Shown here: positions 45,768-56,691 of the stretch, in pieces | How the letters are laid out: each line of letters opens with the position of its first letter | Numbering within the stretch: position 1 is the stretch's first letter | Assembly: GCF_030010555.1 (NCBI RefSeq) | Contig: NZ_JASCQP010000043.1 | Span: 1 to 64,000 of the forward strand | DNA: 64,000 nt | From: Halomonas rhizosphaerae | Lineage (GTDB): Bacteria > Pseudomonadota > Gammaproteobacteria > Pseudomonadales > Halomonadaceae | Reading direction: 5' to 3' | Notes under the pieces: model-generated | Told to the model about the DNA's origin: nothing | Databases searched by the model: none | The model's input: the letters and a program-made list of their open reading frames with translations, nothing else | Made by a program: the position numbers and the translations under genes

Positions 45768-45856
45768 CAAAAAAGCGGGACGAAACCCGATGTGAAGACC
45801 GGTTTCATCCCGCTTGTTGTCATTCGCTCGGAATGCCTGGGCCGAAGCAACAAGCG
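45768..45856 (-). promoter_or_regulatory. Attenuator-like leader structure before carA
   Basis: On the minus strand, about 90 nt before carA, AGCGGGATGAAACC (45814-45801) pairs with GGTTTCGTCCCGCT (45787-45774), 14 bp with one G-U pair and a 13-base loop, followed by TTTTT: an intrinsic terminator. Upstream, CGCTTGTTG (45856-45848) can pair with CAACAAGCG (45819-45811), and this stem shares four bases with the first terminator arm, so the two folds exclude each other. That layout suits attenuation of carAB. I see no leader peptide with telling codons. Confidence 0.6.
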
Positions 45857-46099
45857 CTCGAGAGGGCTGTTTGCCCGCGCGCCCGGCCAAAATTTTGGGG
45901 ATATTACAGGAAATGGCGCCCGGCGGCTACCCCCGAGCACTGAGCTGCCAGTCTTGCTCGGGGCTCATTCGGCGACAGGCCTACGGGGAGGCGCTGTGAA
46001 CCCTTCCCTGGGCGCTACCGATGCCATCCCTGGCATAGGACCTCCCCTTCGGCCTGTCCCCGACGCCCCTCACAGCATGCAACTCTGCTCACCTCGGAA
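45857..46099. other. Remainder of the carA-dapB gap
   Basis: Holds repeat copy B (45990-46072). TAATAT on the minus strand at 45906-45901 could be a -10 box for carA but has no good -35 partner. No open frame here looks real. The whole gap between the two genes is about 420 bp. Confidence 0.4.
45990..46072 (+). repeat. Dispersed intergenic repeat, copy B
   Basis: GGCGCTGTGAACCCTTCCCT, CGCTACCGATGCCAT, CTGGCATAGGACCTCCCCTT, CGGC and CGCCCCTC in this order correspond block by block to copy A at 26750-26908, without its 80-bp insertion. ATGCCA-TCCC-TGGCAT inside can form a small hairpin. It lies directly behind dapB, as copy A lies behind rpsO. Confidence 0.75.
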
Positions 46100-49886
<3,787 letters not shown>

Positions 49887-49890
<4 letters not shown>

Positions 49891-50165
49891 TTTTCCCAGA
49901 CGATCTCCAGGGTCACGCCCGTCAGCCCCTCGAGCGCGGCGTTCACCTTGCCCTCGAGCCGGTCCAGGGTCTCGTCATCCAGCGTCTCGACGGCCACCAC
50001 CAGCCGATCCGGCTCGGCCTTGAGCAGGCAGCTGCCCTCGTCGAAGACGACCCGCGCCTGGGTCTCCTCGCGGTCGATCGGCCGTGCGTCCGCCCACTCC
50101 CGGCAGAGGCGCTCCACCAGCTCCTTGGCATCCTCGGCGGGAATCTCGGCTCGTGAAATCGGCAT
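49887..50165 (-). CDS. DUF2218 domain protein
   Basis: Unknown function. 92 residues: the family pattern of an N-terminal helix (AKELVERLCREWADARP), a central F-DEGSCLLKAEPDRLVVAVE beta part and a C-terminal helix (DETLDRLEGKVNAALE). Length fits the family (about 90-100). Overlaps the EamA gene start by 4 bases. Acidic and without a signal peptide, so cytoplasmic. Confidence 0.75.
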
Positions 50166-50345
50166 GGCGGCCTCCGCGTCTCGTTGAGTGAAATCCCAGA
50201 CTAGGACGACGCCCCGATGAACGCCACCCCCTTTCCCGGTGCCCCTCGTCATGGCATCCCGTTCGCGCGGGGAGGGCGACAGGTGCCCGCCTCCAGGCAC
50301 TATGCTGTGGCACAGGGCACCACCACCGATCGGGAGAGCTCGGCA

Positions 50346-51311
50346 ATGATCATCAACTGCGTGGCCTACGAAAAGGGACATCGCCTGCAAGACATCCAGT
50401 CCGACGAGATCGGCGACTACCTGGGGCAACCTGACCGTTTCGTGTGGGTGGCACTGCACGAGCCCGACGCGCAGGAAATGGCCCGGTTCCAGGCGGTGTT
50501 CGGCCTGCACGAGCTGGCCGTGGAGGACGCCCTGAACGGGCACCAGCGCCCCAAGTTCGAGGAGTATGGGGAGTCGCTGTTCGTGATCATGCACATGGTC
50601 ACGATGCGCGACGACCAGCTGGAGACCGGACAGGTGGCGGTGTTCGCCGGCCCGGGGTACGTGCTCTCGGTGCGCCTGCACCCGGGCCGGGGCTTCACCG
50701 AGGTCCGCCAGCGCTGCGAGCACGAGCCGAAGCTGCTCAGGCACGGCCCCGCCTTCGTGATCTATGCCCTGATGGATACCATCGTCGACCGCTACTTCCC
50801 GGTGGTCGAGGCCCTGCAGGCCGAGCTCGAGAGCATCGAGGACCAGATCTTCATCCGGGGGTCGGCCCGCCGGAGCCTGGAGCGCCTCTACCAGCTCAAG
50901 CGCCAGACCATGCGGCTCAAGCATGCCGCCATGCCCCTGGGCGAGGCGGCGAGCCACCTGTTCGGCGGCCGGGTCCCGGCGCTGTGCCGCAAGACCCGGG
51001 AATACTTCCGCGACGTGTACGACCACCTGAATCGCATCGAATCGGCGGTGGATACCATCCGCGAGATGACCATCACCGCGATCCAGGTGAACCTCTCGAT
51101 GGTGGCGATCGACGAGGGCGAGGTGCACAAGCGGCTGGCGGCCTGGGCGGCCATCTTCGCGGTAGCCACCATCCTCGCCGGCATCTGGGGCATGAACTTC
51201 GCCCACATGCCCGAGCTCGACTGGCGCCTGGGCTATCCGCTGGCGCTGCTGATGATGGGCAGTGCCTGCGGGTGGCTCTACTGGCGCTTCCGGCGCGCCG
51301 GCTGGCTGTAG
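50346..51311 (+). CDS. CorA family divalent-cation transporter
   Basis: Pentameric metal-ion channel or transporter of the inner membrane (Mg, Co or Zn). 321 residues: cytoplasmic N-terminal domain, long stalk helix (about 180-260) and two C-terminal transmembrane helices (about 262-282 and 295-312) joined by the signature GMNFAHMPEL. CorA and ZntB cannot be told apart safely. Start at the ATG at 50346 with GGGAGAG upstream; the frame is open back to 50217. Last gene of the high-GC core before the dnd island. Confidence 0.9.
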   Translation: MIINCVAYEKGHRLQDIQSDEIGDYLGQPDRFVWVALHEPDAQEMARFQAVFGLHELAVEDALNGHQRPKFEEYGESLFVIMHMVTMRDDQLETGQVAVFAGPGYVLSVRLHPGRGFTEVRQRCEHEPKLLRHGPAFVIYALMDTIVDRYFPVVEALQAELESIEDQIFIRGSARRSLERLYQLKRQTMRLKHAAMPLGEAASHLFGGRVPALCRKTREYFRDVYDHLNRIESAVDTIREMTITAIQVNLSMVAIDEGEVHKRLAAWAAIFAVATILAGIWGMNFAHMPELDWRLGYPLALLMMGSACGWLYWRFRRAGWL

Positions 51312-51406
51312 CCAGGACCTGCTAAAGCCAGCACAAAATGCTTCTCACTGCTGGGGCTAGGGCGCCGCATTTTTCAAACAGCCCACAAATCGCCATACAC
51401 CCTTGC

Positions 51407-51443
51407 CGCCTGCACCACCGGCGCTTTCGCCGGATGGCAGGCG
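51407..51443. repeat. Imperfect GC-rich inverted repeat at the island edge
   Basis: CGCCTGC pairs with GCAGGCG and, inside, CCGGCG pairs with CGCCGG around a CTTT loop, with a small internal mismatch. No T-run follows, so it is not a standard terminator of the CorA gene; it may be an element end or a chance structure. Confidence 0.4.
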
Positions 51444-51556
51444 AGTCAGCAGGCTGCAAGCATGGCAACCGGTGGCGTCCAAAGGCAGTGAGCCACTACA
51501 CTGTACAAAAGAACAGCACCTGCGCGGACTCGTTCCGGCCTCTAACGGAGGCGTTA

Positions 51557-51598
51557 ATGCAACAACGCACTACTGCATTGAGGCGCCCCTTACGTTAA
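51557..51598 (+). CDS. Possible 13-residue leader peptide before dndB
   Basis: ATG at 51557 has GGAGG at a 5-6 base spacing, followed by 13 codons (Gln-Gln-Arg-Thr-Thr at the start, three arginines near the end) and TAA inside the first DndB-type operator. The initiation site is better than that of dndB itself. It could be a leader peptide or chance. Confidence 0.25.
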   Translation: MQQRTTALRRPLR

Positions 51599-51630
51599 AA
51601 TAAACGTACCCTTACGTCTAAGAACACGTA
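51591..51630. promoter_or_regulatory. Two TACG-N10-CGTA operators, probable DndB binding sites
   Basis: TACG at 51591-51594 with CGTA at 51605-51608, and TACG at 51613-51616 with CGTA at 51627-51630; both spacers are exactly 10 bases and the sites are 22 bp apart, two helical turns. This is the palindrome I recall as the binding site of Salmonella DndB, which represses the dnd operon. The second site ends 3 bases before the dndB ATG. Confidence 0.8.
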
Positions 51631-51633
51631 CCA

Positions 51634-52743
51634 ATGGCCCAAGCGACGCAACAGGCAGCCCACAGCACCCATGACTTCCCCGCGCTGCGAGGGATGCAGG
51701 GTGGACGCGCATGCTACACGATCATGTGCCCGCTGCGCCTGATCCCCAGGCTGTTTCACTACGACGACACAGAGCTCCCGCCTGAGGAGCGCGCCCAGCG
51801 CGCCATCAACCCTGGCCGCATCCCCGAGATCGCGGACTACCTGACACAGAACCCTGATAGCTACATCCTGCCGGCCATCACGGCGTCTCTCGACCAGGAG
51901 GCCGAGTTTGTCCCGACAGGTGAAGAGCTCGTCCCACTGGTGGGCATGCTGCGCATCCCCCGTGAGGCGCGATTGCTGATCAACGACGGGCAGCACCGGC
52001 GTGCCGCCATTGAGCGCGCTGTCACCAGAAAGCGCGAGCTGGGCCATGACAGCATTCCCGTCCTGCTGTTTATCGATGAAGGCCTGAAACGCAGCCAGCA
52101 GATGTTTGCCGACTTGAACCGGCATGCGATACGCCCCAGCACCTCGCTCAACACCTATTTCGATAAGCGCGATGCCGCCTCCACCCTGGCCCGCTGCATC
52201 ATGGAGGAAGTCCCTTGCTTTCAGGAGCTTACCGAGGTCGAGAAGAGCTCGTTACCGCTGAAATCCAGGAAGTTGTTCACCCTCAGCGCGATCAAGAACG
52301 CCAGCTGGCGGTTCCTGGAGAAGCGCAAGCGCGACGACGCCAGCATCGATGACCATGTGGAATGCATCACCTTTTGGGCGGCCGCCTGCAAAGTCATGCC
52401 GGATTGGTTGGAATCGCTTCGCGACCCCAGCCTGCCCATGCAGCTTCGCCAAGGCTCTATTCATGCCCATGGTGTCTTTCTCCAGGCCCTGGCAGTGAGC
52501 TGCAGTTCGCTGCGCCGGGAAGCACACGAGCGTGACATCGACTGGTACATCGGCCGGCTGACCCCCCTCATGGAGATCGACTGGCAGCGCTCCAATCCCG
52601 AATGGGAGGGACGCTGCCTGCGCGATGGCCGAATTTCCAAATCACATACATCTGTCGAACTGCTGGCTTGCTACCTCAAACAACAGTTGGGGATACCACT
52701 AAGCGAGAAGCAGCTCGAGCTCGAGGGAGCCCTGACACCATGA
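51634..52743 (+). CDS. dndB: DNA sulfur modification protein DndB
   Basis: DGQHR-domain protein; in other systems DndB represses the dnd operon and limits modification but is not required for sulfur insertion. 369 residues; the family hallmark NDGQHRRAAIERA lies at about 117-129, followed by FADLNRHAIRPS. Its ATG has no clear Shine-Dalgarno site and begins 3 bases after the second operator, so it may be poorly translated or leaderless-like. The stop overlaps the dndC ATG (ATGA). Confidence 0.93.
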   Translation: MAQATQQAAHSTHDFPALRGMQGGRACYTIMCPLRLIPRLFHYDDTELPPEERAQRAINPGRIPEIADYLTQNPDSYILPAITASLDQEAEFVPTGEELVPLVGMLRIPREARLLINDGQHRRAAIERAVTRKRELGHDSIPVLLFIDEGLKRSQQMFADLNRHAIRPSTSLNTYFDKRDAASTLARCIMEEVPCFQELTEVEKSSLPLKSRKLFTLSAIKNASWRFLEKRKRDDASIDDHVECITFWAAACKVMPDWLESLRDPSLPMQLRQGSIHAHGVFLQALAVSCSSLRREAHERDIDWYIGRLTPLMEIDWQRSNPEWEGRCLRDGRISKSHTSVELLACYLKQQLGIPLSEKQLELEGALTP

Positions 52744-54347
52744 GTGAAGCCATGCTTGATATCTCTCGTGATGAGATGTTTGCCGGGCAGAACTTTGCTG
52801 GTAGACCTCTTCCCGACTTGATCGGTGAATTACAACGCCTTTACCTGGAGGATGAGCGCCCTTGGGTGATTGGCTTCAGCGGCGGAAAGGACTCTACTGC
52901 TGTACTGTCTCTTATCTATACCGCCATTGAGAGAATTCAGCCTGAGGAGCGGCACAAACATGTGTATGTTGTGTGCTCAGATACACTGGTGGAGACGCCT
53001 GTCGTTGTCGATCTTATTACGACAACTTTGGAGCAGATCAACGCTAGAGCGAAGGATCAAGGCTTGCCTTTCTCTGCCCACCAAGTAGTGCCGAAGTCCA
53101 ATGATACTTTCTGGGTGAACCTGCTGGGGAAAGGGTATCCGGCCCCAACCCAGAGCTTCCGCTGGTGCACTGAGAGGATGAAGATTGATCCTGTCAGCAG
53201 CTTTATTCTCGATAAGGTTACCCGCCATGGCGAGGTAATTGTTGTACTTGGTGCCCGCAGCCAAGAGAGCGCATCCCGCGCTCAAGTCATCGCTAAGCAC
53301 AAGGTAGATGGTTCCCTTCTTTCTAAGCATTCGTCTCTCCCAGGTGCCTACACCTATATGCCTATCGAGGATTGGACCTCCGATGATGTGTGGCTATATC
53401 TCCTTAGCGCCCCAGCTCCTTGGGGAGGAAGTCACCGCAAACTATTTGATCTCTATAAAGACTCCAACGCCGGTGAGTGTCCTGTCGTTATCGACACCAA
53501 AACCCCGTCCTGTGGAAACTCTCGCTTCGGCTGCTGGACTTGCACTGTGGTGACAAAAGACCGCGCCATGGAAGGACTCATTGAATCCGGTGAGCACTGG
53601 ATGCTGGAGCTAAAGTCTTTCCGAGATAAGCTATATGAAACGACCTTACCCCACAACAAGACTACTTACCGCAACCACAAGCGGCGCACTGGCAAAGTGC
53701 AGTACGCCCGTGGGCAAATTGACGATGACAGCACAATCGAAAAGAAGCATATCCCGGGTCCCTACTGGATGGCTTATCGGCAAGCCTGGCTGAAAAAGCT
53801 TCTGGAAATTCAGAAGAATCTCAACGACGGCGGAAACCCGATTGTTCTCATCCATGAAGACGAATTGAAGCACATTCGTCTAGAGTGGTTGAGTGACCCC
53901 AATGAGCCAGACGCCCTGGATGCGCTTCCTGCCATCTACACCAGTGTATATGGCCACAAGCTGGAGTGGATGCAGGACTCCGCGGGAGTCTTGAGCCAAC
54001 AGGACGCAGCTGCCCTGAACAGCGCCTGCCTGGAGCACGGCACACCCATCGACCTGGCCGTCAAACTCCTCCAGCTTGAGCAGTCGCTTGATGGCTTGAG
54101 CAAGCGGCATGGCGTTTTCAAGCGGATCGACTCCCTCTTGAACCAGGACTGGGGGGATCTCGATACCCTTCACACCAAGAAACAGGATGCCAGCATGGCA
54201 CTCGAGGGGATGCAGGCGGCCAAAGGAAAGATGCAGGATATCTTCCAGAAAAATATTGGTTACCAAGGAAAAACCCGCAACGCAAAAAGCGTCTATGACG
54301 AGCTGCTGGCAGGGCTAGAAATTCAGTACGAGGAGCTAAGCAAATGA
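52740..54347 (+). CDS. dndC: DNA phosphorothioation protein DndC
   Basis: Iron-sulfur PP-loop ATP pyrophosphatase related to PAPS reductase, which activates the DNA backbone for sulfur insertion. 535 residues; PP-loop SGGKDS at 47-52. Cysteines C143 (FRWCTERMK), C258, C265 and C268 keep the C-x6-C-x2-C spacing known for the cluster ligands of Streptomyces DndC. Overlaps dndB and dndD by ATGA on both sides. GC is visibly lower than in the core genes. Confidence 0.96.
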   Translation: MSEAMLDISRDEMFAGQNFAGRPLPDLIGELQRLYLEDERPWVIGFSGGKDSTAVLSLIYTAIERIQPEERHKHVYVVCSDTLVETPVVVDLITTTLEQINARAKDQGLPFSAHQVVPKSNDTFWVNLLGKGYPAPTQSFRWCTERMKIDPVSSFILDKVTRHGEVIVVLGARSQESASRAQVIAKHKVDGSLLSKHSSLPGAYTYMPIEDWTSDDVWLYLLSAPAPWGGSHRKLFDLYKDSNAGECPVVIDTKTPSCGNSRFGCWTCTVVTKDRAMEGLIESGEHWMLELKSFRDKLYETTLPHNKTTYRNHKRRTGKVQYARGQIDDDSTIEKKHIPGPYWMAYRQAWLKKLLEIQKNLNDGGNPIVLIHEDELKHIRLEWLSDPNEPDALDALPAIYTSVYGHKLEWMQDSAGVLSQQDAAALNSACLEHGTPIDLAVKLLQLEQSLDGLSKRHGVFKRIDSLLNQDWGDLDTLHTKKQDASMALEGMQAAKGKMQDIFQKNIGYQGKTRNAKSVYDELLAGLEIQYEELSK

Positions 54348-56332
54348 TCCTGAATACGCTGAAGATGGGCAATTTCAGGGTCTATAGAGGCGATCATGAG
54401 ATCGACCTTAGGCCGGGATCAAGTGGGGCAAAACCCATTATCCTGTTTGGTGGCCTGAATGGCGCCGGCAAGACGTCGATCCTCACGGCCGTGCGTCTGA
54501 CCCTCTATGGCCGCCGTATCCTGGGTGCTAAGGTGCCGAGTGAAGAGTATAACCGCTATCTGAGTGACTGTATTCACAAGCCCAGTGGTTCGGATCGCAT
54601 CCCGAATAGCGCCTATGTACGGCTTAACTTTAGCGATAGTCGTGGTGGCCGACAGCACGAATACGATGTGGTGCGCAGCTGGTTCCGCGATACCAGTGGT
54701 GCTGTCACGGAAAATCTGCAGATCACGCGTGACGACGAGGTTCTCTCTCACCTCTCGCATGATCAGGCCCAAAGCTTTCTGAACGACCTGATTCCCCTGG
54801 GTATCGCTGACCTTTTCTTCTTCGATGGAGAGAAGATCGCTGAGCTGGCGGAGTCAAAAGGCAATGCAGCACTTGCCGATGCAATCCAGCGGCTGCTGGG
54901 CCTGGACCTAGTCAACAGGTTGCGGGCTGACCTGGGTGTCTATATTCGCAATCACTCGAAGGGCAGGTTACCGGAGGCGATTCGCCAAGAAGCCGAAACA
55001 TTAGAAGCTGACTATGAGCGCTACTACTCGAGTTACCAGCATGAGCTCGAGGGAAAGGAGGCACTGGAGGACCAGCTGCACAACCTGAGAGCGGATATTG
55101 CCCAACTGGAACACAAGATAGAAGCGCATGGCGGTGCCTGGTACGAAAACCAAGCAGCTGAAAAGGAGAGAATGGAACACCTGCTGGCTGATCAGGAAGC
55201 TATCAGAGGGCGGATGCGTACATTAAAAGGCTCCCTCTACCCATTAGCGCTGGCTCCGACAGCGCTAGGTGCCTTGCTGTCTCAGCTCGATGCCGAGAGG
55301 CACTATCGCAAGCAACGGATAACCCACCAGGCCGCCAAACGCCAAGCGAAGGCACTGCGCAAGGAGTTGGAAGGTGCTCTACAGGGCCAGGAAGCACTGC
55401 TTATTAATGCTATCGAAAAAGCATTTGGCAAGAGCCTGAAGCCGCCCAAAAGGGTGGAATTGGTGCACGACCTGTCTGATAGCGAGATAGAGAAGTTACG
55501 CCATCAGATAAAAGTAGAAGCACCAAAACAAAAGCAGGAAGTTGATGAGCTAGAAAAGAAACTCGAAGGCCTGCGACACGAAATCAGCGAGTGTGCAGCA
55601 AACCTGGAGCGAGCACCGGACGAACAGCGCATCAAGCCGCTCTACGAACAGTTGCACGAAGCACAACTCAAACAAGGCCGTCTAAAGAGCAGAATTGAAG
55701 AAAAGCGTGAAAATGCTAAGCGCAAACTGCGCTCCGCCATGGACTGTGTCCGAAAGCTTAGAAAGCTTGAGAACGAGCATCAGCATCAATCGGACAGTGT
55801 CCATGCAATGGATATGGCCAAATCAGTCAGAAAAATGCTAACGAGCTACTCAGATAGCGCTAGGATTAGCAAAATCAAAGAGCTTCAGCATCACTTTGGC
55901 AAGTCTTTCCAGCGCCTAGCACGGAAAAAACATGACGGGCTTAGACCACGTATTGATCCTGACACCTTTAGTGTTGATCTTTCTTACCGCGACGGAAAGG
56001 TTATAGACCGTGAACAATTATCAGCGGGAGAGAAACAAATTTACGCAACAGCCATGCTGGAAGCATTAGGTAAAACCTCAGGCAAACGACTACCTATCAT
56101 TATTGACACACCTCTTGGGCGATTGGACTCTAGCCACAGAGACAACATAATTGGTAGCTATTTCCCAAATGCTAGCCATCAAGTCATTTTATTATCTACC
56201 GATACTGAAATAAATTTTGGAAGCACACCAGCATTGTTTAACACTTCGGTATCAAAAACCTATACAATCGAATGTGATGGGTTTGAAGGTTCCACAAGCA
56301 TAAAAAAGGGGTACTTTAATGCTGCCGAATAG
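54344..56332 (+). CDS. dndD: DNA sulfur modification ATPase DndD
   Basis: SMC/RecN-like ATPase of the phosphorothioation complex, thought to open or nick the target DNA. 662 residues: Walker A GLNGAGKTS (about 37-45), long coiled-coil arms (about 205-500, rich in Glu, Lys and Leu), then the ABC signature LSAGEKQIYATA and Walker B with D-loop PIIIDTPLGRLDS. Overlaps dndE by 14 bases. Confidence 0.96.
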   Translation: MILNTLKMGNFRVYRGDHEIDLRPGSSGAKPIILFGGLNGAGKTSILTAVRLTLYGRRILGAKVPSEEYNRYLSDCIHKPSGSDRIPNSAYVRLNFSDSRGGRQHEYDVVRSWFRDTSGAVTENLQITRDDEVLSHLSHDQAQSFLNDLIPLGIADLFFFDGEKIAELAESKGNAALADAIQRLLGLDLVNRLRADLGVYIRNHSKGRLPEAIRQEAETLEADYERYYSSYQHELEGKEALEDQLHNLRADIAQLEHKIEAHGGAWYENQAAEKERMEHLLADQEAIRGRMRTLKGSLYPLALAPTALGALLSQLDAERHYRKQRITHQAAKRQAKALRKELEGALQGQEALLINAIEKAFGKSLKPPKRVELVHDLSDSEIEKLRHQIKVEAPKQKQEVDELEKKLEGLRHEISECAANLERAPDEQRIKPLYEQLHEAQLKQGRLKSRIEEKRENAKRKLRSAMDCVRKLRKLENEHQHQSDSVHAMDMAKSVRKMLTSYSDSARISKIKELQHHFGKSFQRLARKKHDGLRPRIDPDTFSVDLSYRDGKVIDREQLSAGEKQIYATAMLEALGKTSGKRLPIIIDTPLGRLDSSHRDNIIGSYFPNASHQVILLSTDTEINFGSTPALFNTSVSKTYTIECDGFEGSTSIKKGYFNAAE

Positions 56333-56618
56333 AATAGCAATTACCGCCACATCCGAGGAAAAGCTAAAAAGAGAGCAAGCACGCACGGGGAAACAACCAA
56401 ACATAGCAGCAAGAGAGGCTTTCTACAAAGCTTTAGAAAGCGGATTTGTGGTGAAAGACACAAATAAATTTACTCAAGGCACTATGTCAATGGACAAAAA
56501 GACCTGGCTTGGTGAAACTGAAAAAATCACAGAAGCAATTATCGACCAACTTTATTTTGGACTGAGCCTTGAAGAGAAAGCACGAGCTTGGGCTCTCACA
56601 GTTGAAAGGGGGCTATGA
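56319..56618 (+). CDS. dndE: DNA sulfur modification protein DndE
   Basis: Small basic protein that binds nicked double-stranded DNA in the modification complex. 99 residues, close to the usual 110; N-terminal helix with KLKREQARTGKQPNIAAREAF and a final AWALTVERGL. AGGGG lies before the ATG. The gene is clearly AT-richer than the chromosomal core. Last gene of dndBCDE. Confidence 0.9.
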   Translation: MLPNRIAITATSEEKLKREQARTGKQPNIAAREAFYKALESGFVVKDTNKFTQGTMSMDKKTWLGETEKITEAIIDQLYFGLSLEEKARAWALTVERGL

Positions 56619-56691
56619 AATTGAAGGCCGGGCATCATAATAATAAATAACCGGCCACTAATAATATTTAAAAAAGCACATCCATATTATT
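56619..56691. terminator. Convergent gap between dndE and dptH with weak inverted repeat
   Basis: GGCCGG and CCGGCC frame a 19-base AT-rich loop, and AT-rich sequence with short A and T runs follows. It could end both convergent operons, but the large loop makes it a poor intrinsic terminator. Confidence 0.3.

Larger units (their letters stand above)
51312..51633. other. Junction between core genome and dnd island
   Basis: A 322-bp gap in which composition falls from the GC-rich core to the lower-GC island. It contains an imperfect GC hairpin (51407-51443), a 13-codon frame with a strong ribosome site (51557-51598) and two TACG-N10-CGTA operators (51591-51630). I see no integrase, transposase or tRNA end that would explain the insertion. 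Confidence 0.5.

Noticed and set aside
45774..45814. Hairpin before carA as the dapB terminator
   Set aside because: It lies almost 290 bases beyond the dapB stop and has an overlapping alternative stem, so a leader role for carA is more likely; the terminator reading is not excluded.
51543..51560. TCTAACGGAGGCGTTAATGC looked like an integron attC fragment
   Set aside because: There is no matching R/L core pair and no spacing for an attC stem; no integrase is in view.
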